From contig NZ_FOLE01000003.1 of assembly GCF_900112255.1 (NCBI RefSeq), positions 1 to 64,000 on the forward strand: DNA of 64,000 bases, read 5' to 3'. The notes beneath the pieces were generated by a model. The model had not been told where the DNA came from. It was given only the letters and a program-made list of their open reading frames with translations, and ran no database searches. Both the position numbers and the translations under genes were made by a program. This document shows, in pieces, positions 43,351-52,885 of this stretch; position 1 is the stretch's first letter, and every line of letters starts with the position of its first letter. The DNA comes from Flexibacter flexilis DSM 6793. GTDB lineage: Bacteria > Bacteroidota > Bacteroidia > Cytophagales > Flexibacteraceae.

Positions 43351-45495
43351 TTATTTTTTGGCTTTGAATTGGGCTACGCCTTCATCCAAAAAGGCTTTGA
43401 AGCGGTTCACATCCAAATCGTAGGCTTTCGGTTCAATAATTTTCTCACCGTCGGGCGAAAGCAACACATAAAACGGTTGCGCGTTGGCATTGAAGCGCGA
43501 AAGCTGAAAATCAAAATTTTTCTTGCCGATAGTCTTTTTTACTTCGCCATCGTATTTGGACGTAATCCACTGATTTTCTGGCAATTCTGTTTTGTCGTCC
43601 ACGTACAAAGCCAACATCACGTAGTTGTTTTGTAAGCGGCTCAACACTTCGGGGTCAGCCCAAACATTTTCTTCCATTTTGCGGCAATTGGCGCAGCCGT
43701 GTCCCGTAAAGTCAATGAAAATCGGTTTGTTTTGTTGTTTGGCGCAAGCAATGGCTTGGTCATAGTCAAAATAACCTTGCAGCCCGTGCGGGAAATGCAG
43801 AATGTCGGTGTATTTGGGTGTGTCGCATAACTGGCTGGCTGGTTGCGTGCCCGTACTGGCTACTGCTTTGTGTTTGGCTGGTGGCAAATAGCCCGCCAAC
43901 AATGGCAACGGATTGCCCAAAAGCCCATAAATCAAATACACAGTAAAGGCAAAAGAAGCAATCGACATGAGCAGGCGTGGCACAGAAACATATTGCATCG
44001 GCGAGTCGTGCGAAAGCTGAATTTTACCCAATAGATAAAAACCAATCATCGCGAAAAGTACCACCCAAATCGCTAAAAATGCCTCGCGGCTCAACAAATC
44101 CCAGTGGTAGGCTTGATCGGCGGTAGTCAAAAATTTGAGAGCCAAAGCCAATTCCAACAAACCTAACACTACTTTTACGGAATTGAGCCAGCCGCCCGAT
44201 TTTGGTAAATTATTGAGCCAAGAAGGGAAAATCGCAAACAACGTAAACGGAATGGCGAAGGCCATCGAAAAGGCAAACATGCCCGCAATCGGTTTGAGAA
44301 TCGCGCCGCCAAACGACTGAATCAGGATAGAACCCACAATCGGCCCCGTACAAGAAAACGACACCAACGCCAGCGTTAAGGCCATGAAAAATACGCCGTA
44401 ATAGCCGCCTTTGTCGGCTTGTGCGTCGGCTTTGTTTACCAAACTGCTGGGCAACGTAATTTCGAAAGCACCCAAAAACGAAATGCCAAACACAATGAAA
44501 ATGACGAAAAACAATAGGTTCGGAATCCAGTGTGTACTCAAAAAGTTAGCAAATTCGGGGCCGTTGAGGCGTGCCACCAACGTACCGACTACAGTATAAA
44601 TAAACACAATCGAAAATCCATAAAACAAAGCCTTTTGAATGCCTTGTGCGCGTGTGCCTGCTCGTTTGGTGAAGAAACTCACCGTCATCGGGATAAGTGG
44701 AAACACGCAAGGCGTAAGCAACCCGAACAGCCCAAACAAGAAGGCTTCTAACATGAAACGCCACAACGAATAATCCGCATAAGCGTCTGTTTGTGTGGGT
44801 GTTGTAGGTGTTTTTGCGCTGGCTTCTGGCGCGGCAGCTGTGCTCACCGAATCTGTTTTTGGTGAGGCTACTTTTGCCGTAACGCTGTCTTTGGCTACCT
44901 TGTCCGTGTCTGCGGCGATGTCGTCGGGGACGGTGGTCGCGCTTGGTGCAGGCGTAATTTTTTCGGTTGCAACCGCTTCTTTTTTAGGGGCAACGGCTGG
45001 CGTTTTGGCGGTGCTGACTTTGGATTCGGTGGCTTCTACCTCCAAACTGAAAGGCCCGCTCACAGGTACGCATTGGCCGTCTTTGTCGCTACAAACTTGC
45101 CCATCGTAACTGCCCGCAATGGTGGCTTTGGTTTTCAGGATTTTGATGCGTTGGCGAAACTCTGCGGATTTGGTGAAATAACGCACTTCGCCACCCCAAA
45201 TTTCGTCGTGCTTTTTCTTTGCACCAACGGGTTTCACTTTGCCGATAGGCTGAAACGTGCCGTTGTCGGTGTAGGTAAAAGATGCCACGATTGGCCCCAA
45301 ATTCGGGTCAAAGTCCGAGGAATACAAATACCAATTTTGGTCAATTTTTACCCTAAAAATAAGGTCAATTTCTTGGCCAACGCTTGGGTGTTTTTCTGAA
45401 AGTTCAAACGTCCATTTGCTTGGCGTAACTAACTGTGCGTAAGTTGTTTGTAGTAAAAAGAGTAAGCCCAAAAGGGCGATTGCATATTTTTTCAT
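43351..45495 (-). CDS. dsbD: Thiol:disulfide interchange protein DsbD-like
   Basis: A 714-residue inner-membrane protein that carries electrons from cytosolic thioredoxin to periplasmic thiols. A signal peptide (1-20) leads to an N-terminal DsbD-alpha-like domain (~25-155) with C-D-KDGQC in QVCSDKDGQCVP, a long Ala/Thr/Pro-rich linker (~160-240), a core of eight or so membrane segments with LLTPCVFPLIP and SFSCTGPIVG (the paired membrane Cys), and a C-terminal thioredoxin-like domain with CANC (Cys601, Cys604). The layout is that of bacterial DsbD. It fits with c-type cytochrome and copper-protein maturation, though the MbnP/MbnH group is not adjacent. It is last in the minus-strand run from purK. 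Confidence 0.93.
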   Translation of the reverse strand: MKKYAIALLGLLFLLQTTYAQLVTPSKWTFELSEKHPSVGQEIDLIFRVKIDQNWYLYSSDFDPNLGPIVASFTYTDNGTFQPIGKVKPVGAKKKHDEIWGGEVRYFTKSAEFRQRIKILKTKATIAGSYDGQVCSDKDGQCVPVSGPFSLEVEATESKVSTAKTPAVAPKKEAVATEKITPAPSATTVPDDIAADTDKVAKDSVTAKVASPKTDSVSTAAAPEASAKTPTTPTQTDAYADYSLWRFMLEAFLFGLFGLLTPCVFPLIPMTVSFFTKRAGTRAQGIQKALFYGFSIVFIYTVVGTLVARLNGPEFANFLSTHWIPNLLFFVIFIVFGISFLGAFEITLPSSLVNKADAQADKGGYYGVFFMALTLALVSFSCTGPIVGSILIQSFGGAILKPIAGMFAFSMAFAIPFTLFAIFPSWLNNLPKSGGWLNSVKVVLGLLELALALKFLTTADQAYHWDLLSREAFLAIWVVLFAMIGFYLLGKIQLSHDSPMQYVSVPRLLMSIASFAFTVYLIYGLLGNPLPLLAGYLPPAKHKAVASTGTQPASQLCDTPKYTDILHFPHGLQGYFDYDQAIACAKQQNKPIFIDFTGHGCANCRKMEENVWADPEVLSRLQNNYVMLALYVDDKTELPENQWITSKYDGEVKKTIGKKNFDFQLSRFNANAQPFYVLLSPDGEKIIEPKAYDLDVNRFKAFLDEGVAQFKAKK

Positions 45496-45583
45496 GAAAT
45501 TTTGAGTATTAAAAATGAAAAGGCAATTGTACTACCCCAACATCTATTTTATACAATCTGTTCCGTATTATCACCCACAAGGT

Positions 45584-46750
45584 TTAAAGATTTGCGGCTT
45601 CCACGCGTAACAGGCCTTTGAGTGTTTGTATTTTTTGTTGTAAATCTTCTTGCGGATTAGGGCTTTCGGCGGTGGCCGTTACGGTGATATGCCCCATTTT
45701 GCGTTGCGGTTTGGTGGTGGCTTTTCCGTACAAATGCACATACACACCTTTCATTCCCAACACTTTATCCAAACCTTTGTACGCCACATTCCCACTGTGG
45801 CCAGCTTCGCCCAAAATGTTGAGCATGGCCGCCGCTTGCAGCGTGTCGGTTGCGCCCAACGGCAAACCTAAAATAGCGCGTAAATGCTGTTCAAATTGTG
45901 AAGTTACGTTGGCCTCAATGGTGTGATGGCCGCTGTTGTGTGGGCGTGGCGCAACTTCATTGACAAGCACTTTTCCGTCTTTGGTTACAAAAAGTTCTAC
46001 GGCCAAAATCCCGACCATGTCCAGCCGCGTGATGATTTCGGTAGCGATGCGATTGGCTTCGGCGGCAATGGTTTCGGGCAGCTCGGCGGGCGCAATCAAG
46101 TAATCCACCAAGTTATACACAGGGTCTAACACCTGCGCTACGGGCGGAAACAATGCGATTTCGCCGCGTGTATTTCGTGCCACGATAACCGATATTTCTT
46201 GCTCAAAATCAATGAGTTGTTCCAGCACTGACGGGCTGTCAAAGCCTTTGTGTAGCTCGTCGGCGTGTTGGAGTTTTTGCACGCCTCTACCGTCGTAGCC
46301 TGCTTTGCCGAGTTTATGCACGGCTGGCAACAAATGCGTGTGCGCGTGCAAATCCTGTTGCGTGTCGGTGAGTACGAACGGCGCAGTTGGAATGTTATTT
46401 TCCTGATAAAATTGTTTCTGTAATCTCTTGTCCTGAATCAGTGCCAGTACTTGCGGCTGCGGATAAACAGCCACGCCTTCGGCTTGCAACTGCGCGAGAG
46501 CTTCCACGTTTACGTTTTCAATCTCGACGGTGATGAGATTTTTGTCTTTGCCAAACTGATAAACCGTGTCAAAATCTGTAATCGAACCTTGCACGAATTG
46601 GCTACAAAATGGCCGACAAGGTGCGTTGGCGTCGGGGTCGAGTATGTGTACGTCTATGGCGAGTTTGGAGGCTTCGGGCAGCAGCATACGCCCCAATTGG
46701 CCGCCGCCGAGCAATCCCAAACGGAACGGGTAAATGATTGATTCTGACAT
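45584..46750 (-). CDS. purK: 5-(carboxyamino)imidazole ribonucleotide synthase
   Basis: A 388-residue ATP-grasp enzyme that makes N5-CAIR from AIR, bicarbonate and ATP in purine synthesis. GLLGGGQLGRML opens the protein; KLGKAGYDGRGVQ near residue 150 is the ATP-binding loop; EQLIDFEQEISVIVARN, ILAVELFVTKDGKVLVNEVAPRPHNSGHHTIEA and LNILG follow. purE is not next to it. It is 31 bases downstream of the YbbR-like gene and 88 upstream of dsbD, probably in the same transcript as the genes before it. Confidence 0.95.
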   Translation of the reverse strand: MSESIIYPFRLGLLGGGQLGRMLLPEASKLAIDVHILDPDANAPCRPFCSQFVQGSITDFDTVYQFGKDKNLITVEIENVNVEALAQLQAEGVAVYPQPQVLALIQDKRLQKQFYQENNIPTAPFVLTDTQQDLHAHTHLLPAVHKLGKAGYDGRGVQKLQHADELHKGFDSPSVLEQLIDFEQEISVIVARNTRGEIALFPPVAQVLDPVYNLVDYLIAPAELPETIAAEANRIATEIITRLDMVGILAVELFVTKDGKVLVNEVAPRPHNSGHHTIEANVTSQFEQHLRAILGLPLGATDTLQAAAMLNILGEAGHSGNVAYKGLDKVLGMKGVYVHLYGKATTKPQRKMGHITVTATAESPNPQEDLQQKIQTLKGLLRVEAANL

Positions 46751-46781
46751 TTTTACAAAAAAAAATATATGAAGTTTTTGA

Positions 46782-47489
46782 TTAAGGCTTTTTCAAAATA
46801 ATCTCGACCTTCACTTGGGTTGGGTAAATGGTTACGCCCAAATCGTCGGGGCAATTGATAGGCAAATTTTGGATAAAATCTTCCTCCCGAACCGAGTCGG
46901 CCATCGTTACGATAATTTGCGAAGGCAACGAATTAACGGCACTGCGTCCGCCAGTTACTTCTACTTTGGCTGGCGAAAGCTGTATTTTTCGGATATTAAA
47001 ACAAGAATCAATGCGTAGATGCGCCGTGTCCAACACCACAGGAATTGCGCGTGTAATGATGGGCTCAAAAGCCAAACGCAACGTATCGGTAATCACAAAA
47101 TCGGTTTTTACGTCTTGCACCTGCTCGGCGATGAGCGGCAAAAGCTGCGTGCCAAGCAAATAATGCGCGTTGGGCGTAGCCACACGCACGGCAATAGGCT
47201 GTAAATCAGCCACTCTTAAATTTCTTCGGAGCAAATTCCAACCCACACCCGTTGCGTTTATTTCCACGTAACGAGGCAATGAGCTGAGTGGTTTCATTTT
47301 AGTAGAGTCATAAGAAATTTGGATTGGTTGGCGTAGGCGCGTCGTAAATTTGCGGTTCATGGCCTGCAAAAACCAAATAGTGGCAGCCACTATTACACAA
47401 ATGACTGCCACTTTCCATTCGTCTCTTTTTTTGAGAAAAAAGGCTTTAAAAATTCGTCTTGCTATGATAACAGCGTAATTCACAAGCAA
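46782..47489 (-). CDS. YbbR-like membrane protein
   Basis: A 235-residue protein with one N-terminal membrane segment (VAVICVIVAATIWFLQAM, about 27-44) and an extracytoplasmic beta-rich part with two or more YbbR-like units. In Firmicutes YbbR (CdaR) controls the c-di-AMP cyclase; in Bacteroidota the gene is usually found with yajC and nusB/coaE and its role is less clear. The start is TTG directly after the yajC stop, or GTG at 47483. The tight junction implies coupled translation. Confidence 0.8.
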   Translation of the reverse strand: MLVNYAVIIARRIFKAFFLKKRDEWKVAVICVIVAATIWFLQAMNRKFTTRLRQPIQISYDSTKMKPLSSLPRYVEINATGVGWNLLRRNLRVADLQPIAVRVATPNAHYLLGTQLLPLIAEQVQDVKTDFVITDTLRLAFEPIITRAIPVVLDTAHLRIDSCFNIRKIQLSPAKVEVTGGRSAVNSLPSQIIVTMADSVREEDFIQNLPINCPDDLGVTIYPTQVKVEIILKKP

Positions 47490-47801
47490 TTAGACTTTAG
47501 TGCGTTTAGAAGATTCTACCGAAATAGCCGATTTCTCAAATTTGAGTTTCACGCCTTTGTCCACTTCTATCGTCACGGAAGTTTCTTCTACGCTGGCCAC
47601 TTTGCCGTGCAAACCGCCAATCGTTACAACGTCAGCTCCTTTTTGCAAACTTGCCAAAAAGTCTTTTTGTTCTTTCGATTTTTTCTGTTGCGGGCGGAAC
47701 ATGAAAAAATAAAACACGATACCCATCAGACCGAACAGGATAAGCGTTTGTACCAAACTGCCGCCTTGTTGGGCTTGCGCTAAAATAAATTGCAGATTCA
47801 T
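47490..47801 (-). CDS. yajC: Preprotein translocase subunit YajC
   Basis: A 103-residue protein with one membrane segment (TLILFGLMGIVFYFFMFRPQQKKSKEQ, about 18-42) followed by a small beta domain with LQKGADVVTIGGLHGKVASVEE, the YajC signature. It joins SecDF in the accessory translocase. It is directly followed by the YbbR-like gene and preceded by the DUF1573 gene (99 bases), the usual Bacteroidota order. Confidence 0.94.
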   Translation of the reverse strand: MNLQFILAQAQQGGSLVQTLILFGLMGIVFYFFMFRPQQKKSKEQKDFLASLQKGADVVTIGGLHGKVASVEETSVTIEVDKGVKLKFEKSAISVESSKRTKV

Positions 47802-47900
47802 ATATTGTTGATAAATAATTTTTTGATGAAAAAAACAGAACGGCGTTTATCATCATCGCGCCTGTAAGTTGTTATAAATCAGTTTTATAAACCAAAAGGA

Positions 47901-48401
47901 TTATTCTTTGATTGGGCCTTTTTCCAAAATCGGAAGTACTTCGCCTTTCAAACGCAACATCGTCGTATTCGGGTTGGTGTTGGCCGTAATGGTTACGTGT
48001 TTGTCTTGTTGGCCGATGCGGTTGGCACTGTTAAACTCCACGTAAATAGAAGCCGTATCGTTTGGCGCGATAGGCTCAGAAGGCCATTGCGGAACGGTAC
48101 AGCCACATGAAGCCTGCGCGTTTTGGATTACCAACGGAGCTTTGCCCGTGTTTTTGAAACGAAAACGATGTATGACCACCTCGCCATCTGTTACTTTGCC
48201 AAAGTCGTATTCCAACTCATCGAAAGTGAGTGCTGGCGCGTCCACATCAATTGTTCCAGATTCGTTGTTGGCTGTGTTTGGGTTGGTAATCAACTCTTTA
48301 GCCGAAACATCATCTTGTTTTTTTTCGCTTTGGCAAGCCGTAAAGCTGCCCGCCGCGACCAAAAGAGCTATTGCCCAATAGCGATAAATAGTTCTTTTCA
48401 T
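47901..48401 (-). CDS. DUF1573 lipoprotein
   Basis: A 166-residue predicted lipoprotein (lipobox FTAC, Cys23). The body is one DUF1573/ASH-like beta domain: FDELEYDFGKVTDGEVVIHRFRFKNTGKAPLVIQNAQASCGCTVPQWP, then NRIGQQDKHVTITANTNP. The SCGCT centre is typical. The role of the family is unknown; it is a small surface or periplasmic protein often next to yajC. It lies 58 bases downstream of the YtxH gene. Confidence 0.9.
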   Translation of the reverse strand: MKRTIYRYWAIALLVAAGSFTACQSEKKQDDVSAKELITNPNTANNESGTIDVDAPALTFDELEYDFGKVTDGEVVIHRFRFKNTGKAPLVIQNAQASCGCTVPQWPSEPIAPNDTASIYVEFNSANRIGQQDKHVTITANTNPNTTMLRLKGEVLPILEKGPIKE

Positions 48402-48459
48402 TGTGTTATTGAGAATTTATGAGGTGATTGAGAGTAAACAATAAAGTCAATTACCGAAA

Positions 48460-48759
48460 TTATTTTTTCACTTTGATTTGGTCTATCAAAGACTCCACGT
48501 CATTCAAAAGTTTTTCGGCTTGAATTTTCGTATCCGAAATAACACGCTGACTCTCAGACTTTGCCGCATTTACTGGCAACTCTTCTTGCGTGCGCAAATT
48601 TTTGAGAAGCTCTAATAATTTTTCGCGGTATTTGTCGAGTTGGAAACTCAATTTTTGGCGTGTATTCTTTCCTTCGTCTGGGGCATAAAGAACACCCAAT
48701 GCCGCGCCAGCCGCAACGCCAGCCAAGAACACTAATAAGGTTTTGCTATTTTTATTCAT
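48460..48759 (-). CDS. YtxH-domain protein
   Basis: A 99-residue protein with one glycine-rich membrane segment (LLVFLAGVAAGAALGVLYAPDEGKNTRQKL, about 8-37), the YtxH signature, followed by a charged coiled-coil-like helix. YtxH-type proteins are linked to general stress responses but have no defined biochemical function. It is first in the minus-strand run and faces comM across a divergent promoter region. Confidence 0.88.
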   Translation of the reverse strand: MNKNSKTLLVFLAGVAAGAALGVLYAPDEGKNTRQKLSFQLDKYREKLLELLKNLRTQEELPVNAAKSESQRVISDTKIQAEKLLNDVESLIDQIKVKK

Positions 48760-48929
48760 GAGTTTGATAGTTTTGCTGCAAATTTGGCAGAATTAAGCCC
48801 GAAAGTTAAAGTTATTTTTTGAAAACGGCCTGAAAAAAGCCAAAAATATAGAGTCGTTTTGTGTTTAAGTAATAATTTTCTTAATGAAAAATATAGACTC
48901 AATGCCATTTCCCCAAAATCATCTATAAA

Positions 48930-48962
48930 TTTGCTTCCAACAGAAAGTTTTTTCTACCTTGC
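48930..48962 (+). promoter_or_regulatory. Promoter of comM
   Basis: TTTG (48930-48933), 21 bases, then TACCTTGC (48955-48962), one T short of TAnnTTTGC. The comM ATG is 45 bases beyond. Confidence 0.55.
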
Positions 48963-49006
48963 AAATTTAGGAAATATCACTCTTAAAATTCTTAACACAA
49001 GACATT

Positions 49007-50548
49007 ATGCTGGCCAAAACATTTGGAAGTGCCGTTTTTGGCGTAAATGCCTACACCATTACCATTGAGGTAAACGTGGGGCAAGGAACTAAATTTTTTA
49101 TGGTGGGGCTGCCCGACAGTGCCGTCAAAGAAAGCGAACAGCGTGTGGAATCGGCCATCAAACACGCGGGTTTTATGATGCCGCGCCAAAAAACAGTCGT
49201 GAATTTAGCTCCCGCCGACATACGCAAAGAAGGTTCGGCCTACGATTTGCCCATCGCGCTGGGCGTGCTGGCCGCTTCCGAACAACTGCTTCCCAAACTG
49301 CCTCTTGAACAATACATTATCATGGGCGAATTGGCTCTGGATGGCACGTTGCGCCCCATCAAAGGCGCGTTGCCGATTGCCATCGAAGCCCGCAAACAAG
49401 GTTTTAAAGGTATTGTGTTGCCTGCGGCCAATGCCGAAGAAGCTGCCATCGTGAACAATTTGGACGTTATCGGCGTGGAAACCATGACCGAAGCCATCGA
49501 ATTTTTTGAAGGCCGAAATCTTGTTGAGCCGTTAGTTCGCGACACCAGAGACATATTTTTTAGTACCCTCAACGCCTACGAAGCAGATTTTGCGCACGTA
49601 CAAGGCCAAGAAAATATTAAACGTGCGCTGGAAATTGCCGCCGCAGGTGGCCACAACGTCATTATGATTGGCCCGCCTGGAGCAGGTAAAACCATGTTGG
49701 CCAAGCGTTTGCCGTCTATTTTGCCGCCGCTCACGCTGCAAGAAGCCTTAGAAACCACCAAAATTCATTCGGTGGCGGGCAAGTTGGGCAAAATGGCTTC
49801 GCTTATCTCGACGCGTCCGTTTCGTGCGCCGCACCATACCATTAGCGATGTGGCTTTGGTGGGCGGTGGAGCAGTGCCCCAACCTGGTGAAATTTCGTTG
49901 GCGCACAATGGCGTTTTGTTTCTGGACGAGTTGCCCGAATTTAAACGCACGGTGCTGGAAGTAATGCGCCAACCGCTCGAAGACCGACACGTAACTATTT
50001 CGCGTGCAAGGCTTTCAGTGGATTTCCCGACAAATTTTATGCTTATTGCCAGCATGAATCCGTGCCCGTGTGGATATTACAATCACCCCGAAAAAGAATG
50101 CGTTTGTTCGCCGCAAACCGTGCAAAGATATTTGAGTAAAGTAAGTGGCCCGTTGCTCGACCGCATAGATTTGCACGTGGAAGTTACGCCCGTGAATTTT
50201 GATGCCATGACGGCCAACAAGCGCACAGAAAGCAGCGAGCAAATTCGCGAACGCGTCATTAAAGCCCGTGAAATTCAGATAGAAAGGTTCAAGGATTTTA
50301 AAGAAATTCATTGCAACGCCATGATGCCTTCGCAAATGGTGAAAGACGTTTGTGAAATTTCGACGGCAGGAAAAACTTTGCTCAAAACCGCCATGGAACG
50401 TTTGGGGCTTTCGGCGCGCGCCTACGACCGCATTTTGAAGGTTTCGCGCACGATTGCCGACCTTGCCGCCAGTCCCGAAATCAAAATAGAACACTTGGCC
50501 GAAGCCATTCAATACCGCAGCCTCGACCGCGACAACTGGGCAGGCTAA
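49007..50548 (+). CDS. comM: YifB/ComM-family Mg-chelatase-like AAA+ ATPase
   Basis: A 513-residue AAA+ protein. The N-terminal Lon-like domain has GLPDSAVKESEQRVESAIK (about 33-51); the ATPase core has Walker A GPPGAGKTMLAKRLP near residues 223-237, Walker B VLFLDELPEF near 305, and the zinc-like NPCPCGYYNHPEKECVCSP near 350. The C-terminal domain is the Mg-chelatase type. In naturally competent bacteria ComM is a hexameric helicase that helps branch migration when foreign DNA is integrated; it is widely kept in other species too. It stands alone. Confidence 0.94.
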   Translation: MLAKTFGSAVFGVNAYTITIEVNVGQGTKFFMVGLPDSAVKESEQRVESAIKHAGFMMPRQKTVVNLAPADIRKEGSAYDLPIALGVLAASEQLLPKLPLEQYIIMGELALDGTLRPIKGALPIAIEARKQGFKGIVLPAANAEEAAIVNNLDVIGVETMTEAIEFFEGRNLVEPLVRDTRDIFFSTLNAYEADFAHVQGQENIKRALEIAAAGGHNVIMIGPPGAGKTMLAKRLPSILPPLTLQEALETTKIHSVAGKLGKMASLISTRPFRAPHHTISDVALVGGGAVPQPGEISLAHNGVLFLDELPEFKRTVLEVMRQPLEDRHVTISRARLSVDFPTNFMLIASMNPCPCGYYNHPEKECVCSPQTVQRYLSKVSGPLLDRIDLHVEVTPVNFDAMTANKRTESSEQIRERVIKAREIQIERFKDFKEIHCNAMMPSQMVKDVCEISTAGKTLLKTAMERLGLSARAYDRILKVSRTIADLAASPEIKIEHLAEAIQYRSLDRDNWAG

Positions 50549-50584
50549 AGCCAACAAGTTGTTTATCAATAAAAACAATACTGA

Positions 50585-50612
50585 TTGGCAAGATTTGGGA
50601 ATATTTTGCCAA
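50585..50612. promoter_or_regulatory. Inverted repeat upstream of arcA
   Basis: TTGGCAA (50585-50591) and TTGCCAA (50606-50612) are perfect 7-bp arms around a 14-bp spacer, ~85 bases upstream of arcA; the right arm overlaps a TATTTTGC element. It may be an operator for arcA. Confidence 0.35.
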
Positions 50613-50696
50613 CTTGCCGCCAATCTGATGTATTTGGAGAAAACTATTAGCAATACACCATAATAATACCATATTAGCCAACATAAATTATATTTT

Positions 50697-51959
50697 ATGA
50701 ACTTAAGATTAAATTCAGAGTTTGGAACACTCAAAGCCGTGCTAATGCACCGCCCAGGTAGGGAAATCGACCGCCTAACGCCTTATAATGTGCATGAGTT
50801 TTTGTTTGAGGATATGCCATATCTGGAAATTATGCAACGCGAACACGACGAGTTCCGCAGCCTCATCAAAGGCGCGACAGGCGCGACGGTGTATCGTTTG
50901 CATGAATTATTGATTGAGGTTTTGATAGACGATGCGCTTTTGCTCAACGCCTTCAAAATCGCGCTTTCTGATGCAAAACTCCAACACTTAGCCGAAGATA
51001 TTATCGTTCGTTTTTCTACGGCAGAATGTGCCAATGCGCTATTGGCTGGCGTAAAAGTACGCGAACTAAAACGCCGCATGAATCATCGTTCGTTGGATGA
51101 AATGTCTGATAATGAGTTTGTTATCTCTCCGAATCCGAATTTTTATTTCATGCGCGATGCGGCAGCTGTTATCCAAAACGGCGTGATTTCGTGTCAAATG
51201 AAACACCCAGCACGCCGCCGCGAAACGTTGGCTTTGCGCATGATTTACGAAAATCACCCACTTTTCAAGGAAAATGCTAAAATCATTTATCCAAACGAAC
51301 ATACGCAGCAAAGACCAGACGGAACTTTTCCGTGTATTGAAGGTGGCGATATTATTGTACTGACGGACAAGGCATTAGCCATCGGCAACTCAGAGCGCAC
51401 CGACTCGGAAGCGATTATGGAAGTGGCCAAACAAGTGCTAAAAAATGGTAAAGTGGAGCGCGTGTACGAAGTGTTATTGCCTAAAAAGCGCAACTTCATG
51501 CACTTGGATACTGTTTTTACTATTATTGATGAAAACTTGGTGGTAACTTACCCAGACGCTTTGCAAAACGTGTTGGAAACGCGCGTACACCGCAAAGAAG
51601 GCGTGGACGAAAACGGCAATGTGATTCTTTCGACGGAAGTTTTGAAAGAGTCGTTGCTCTCAACGCTTCGTAACGAAATTGATTATTTGGAAATCATCGA
51701 GACAGGCAACGGAAACCCTGAATACGCCTCGCGCGAACAGTGGTTTGATGGTGCAAACGTGTTTGCTATCGGGCCTCGTCGCGTAATTTCTTATAACCGT
51801 AACAAATACACGAACAGAGCTTTACGCGAAGCGGGTGTAGAAGTGTTACAAATCCCGTCGTCGGAACTTTCGCGCGGCTTGGGTGGTCCTCGTTGTATGA
51901 CGATGGCTCTTGACCGCCAAGATTTCCACTGGACTCCGAGTCTTTCGGGACGTTATTAA
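50697..51959 (+). CDS. arcA: Arginine deiminase
   Basis: A 420-residue cytosolic enzyme that hydrolyses arginine to citrulline and ammonia. Catalytic signatures are visible: PNPNFYFMRDAA near residue 148 (substrate-binding Asp), CIEGGD near 217, RNFMHLDTVFT near 264 (catalytic His-x-Asp), and the nucleophile in GGPRCMTM (Cys400). The arcB and arcC genes of the energy-yielding pathway are not beside it, so here it may serve nitrogen release, acid tolerance or arginine turnover. It is monocistronic, with an inverted repeat upstream and a GC-rich terminator after. Confidence 0.93.
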   Translation: MNLRLNSEFGTLKAVLMHRPGREIDRLTPYNVHEFLFEDMPYLEIMQREHDEFRSLIKGATGATVYRLHELLIEVLIDDALLLNAFKIALSDAKLQHLAEDIIVRFSTAECANALLAGVKVRELKRRMNHRSLDEMSDNEFVISPNPNFYFMRDAAAVIQNGVISCQMKHPARRRETLALRMIYENHPLFKENAKIIYPNEHTQQRPDGTFPCIEGGDIIVLTDKALAIGNSERTDSEAIMEVAKQVLKNGKVERVYEVLLPKKRNFMHLDTVFTIIDENLVVTYPDALQNVLETRVHRKEGVDENGNVILSTEVLKESLLSTLRNEIDYLEIIETGNGNPEYASREQWFDGANVFAIGPRRVISYNRNKYTNRALREAGVEVLQIPSSELSRGLGGPRCMTMALDRQDFHWTPSLSGRY

Positions 51960-51995
51960 AAGTCTTTTTTTGAGATTACTCAATACAATCTCTCT

Positions 51996-52036
51996 GTGCG
52001 CCGCTGACACAGTCGAACTGCGCGGCGCACTTTTTT
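51996..52036 (+). terminator. arcA terminator
   Basis: GTGCGCCGC (51996-52004) pairs with GCGGCGCAC (52022-52030) around a 17-nt loop, then TTTTTT. Confidence 0.85.
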
Positions 52037-52089
52037 ATTTTAAATACAAAACCAACTAATAGGCTTTGCCTTTATGCTGCACTAAGCCC

Positions 52090-52809
52090 ATGACCCGATT
52101 AAGCGTAAATATTAACAAAATCGCTACGTTGCGCAACGCGCGTGGTGGTAATAACCCAGACCTAATACAAGTCGCCAAAGATTGTGAACGTTTTGGTGCA
52201 CAAGGTATTACGGTTCATCCGCGCCCTGATGAGCGTCATATCCGTTACGCGGATGTGTTGGCGTTGGCCGAAGTGGTGCGTACCGAATTTAACATCGAAG
52301 GTTATCCCGATGCGCGTTATATGGCCTTGATTAAGCAGGTGCGCCCTGCACAAGCGACACTCGTGCCAGACCCGCCCGACGCGATTACGTCCAACACGGG
52401 TTGGGACACGATAGCGCACCAACAGCAATTGGCCGACATCATTGCCGAACTGAAAAGTTATGGCGTGCGCACGTCTATTTTTGTGAATGCGGAAGAAGAA
52501 ATGATTGAAGCGGCGGTGCGCACAGGCACAGACCGCGTAGAACTTTACACAGAGCCTTACGCACAAGGTTTTTTGCATAATCCTGCCGAAGCCGTTGCGC
52601 CGTATGCGAGTTGTGCGGCACTTGGCCACTCGTTAGGCTTGGGCATCAACGCTGGCCACGACCTTGATTTGCATAATTTGGCCTATTTTCAGCGCAATGT
52701 TCCGCATCTGGACGAAGTGTCGATTGGGCACGCACTCATTTGCGACGCGCTGTATTTGGGACTGGAAAATACGGTTCGGCTTTACCGCAGACAATTGGAA
52801 CAAGAATAA
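52090..52809 (+). CDS. pdxJ: Pyridoxine 5'-phosphate synthase
   Basis: A 239-residue TIM-barrel enzyme that condenses 1-deoxyxylulose 5-phosphate with 3-amino-2-oxopropyl phosphate to pyridoxine 5'-phosphate. [15 protein letters not shown] opens the family N-terminus; [18 protein letters not shown] near 40-57, [43 protein letters not shown] and [13 protein letters not shown] follow. A start at 52066 would add eight residues not seen in the family; ATG at 52090 is used. A terminator follows. Confidence 0.95.
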   Translation: MTRLSVNINKIATLRNARGGNNPDLIQVAKDCERFGAQGITVHPRPDERHIRYADVLALAEVVRTEFNIEGYPDARYMALIKQVRPAQATLVPDPPDAITSNTGWDTIAHQQQLADIIAELKSYGVRTSIFVNAEEEMIEAAVRTGTDRVELYTEPYAQGFLHNPAEAVAPYASCAALGHSLGLGINAGHDLDLHNLAYFQRNVPHLDEVSIGHALICDALYLGLENTVRLYRRQLEQE

Positions 52810-52819
52810 TTTTGCATAA

Positions 52820-52853
52820 AAAAAGGCTTCTGCTAACCAACAGAAGCCTTTTT
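52820..52853. terminator. Bidirectional terminator after pdxJ
   Basis: AAAAAGGCTTCTG (52820-52832) pairs with CAGAAGCCTTTTT (52841-52853). A near copy lies at 55887-55919. Confidence 0.88.
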
Positions 52854-52885
52854 ATTGTTTTATCTGATAAAAGCAAAAATTATAA

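Noticed and set aside
50015-50734. 239-codon antisense ORF over comM and its downstream gap
   Set aside because: It is a shadow of the clear comM gene and extends into intergenic sequence without family likeness.
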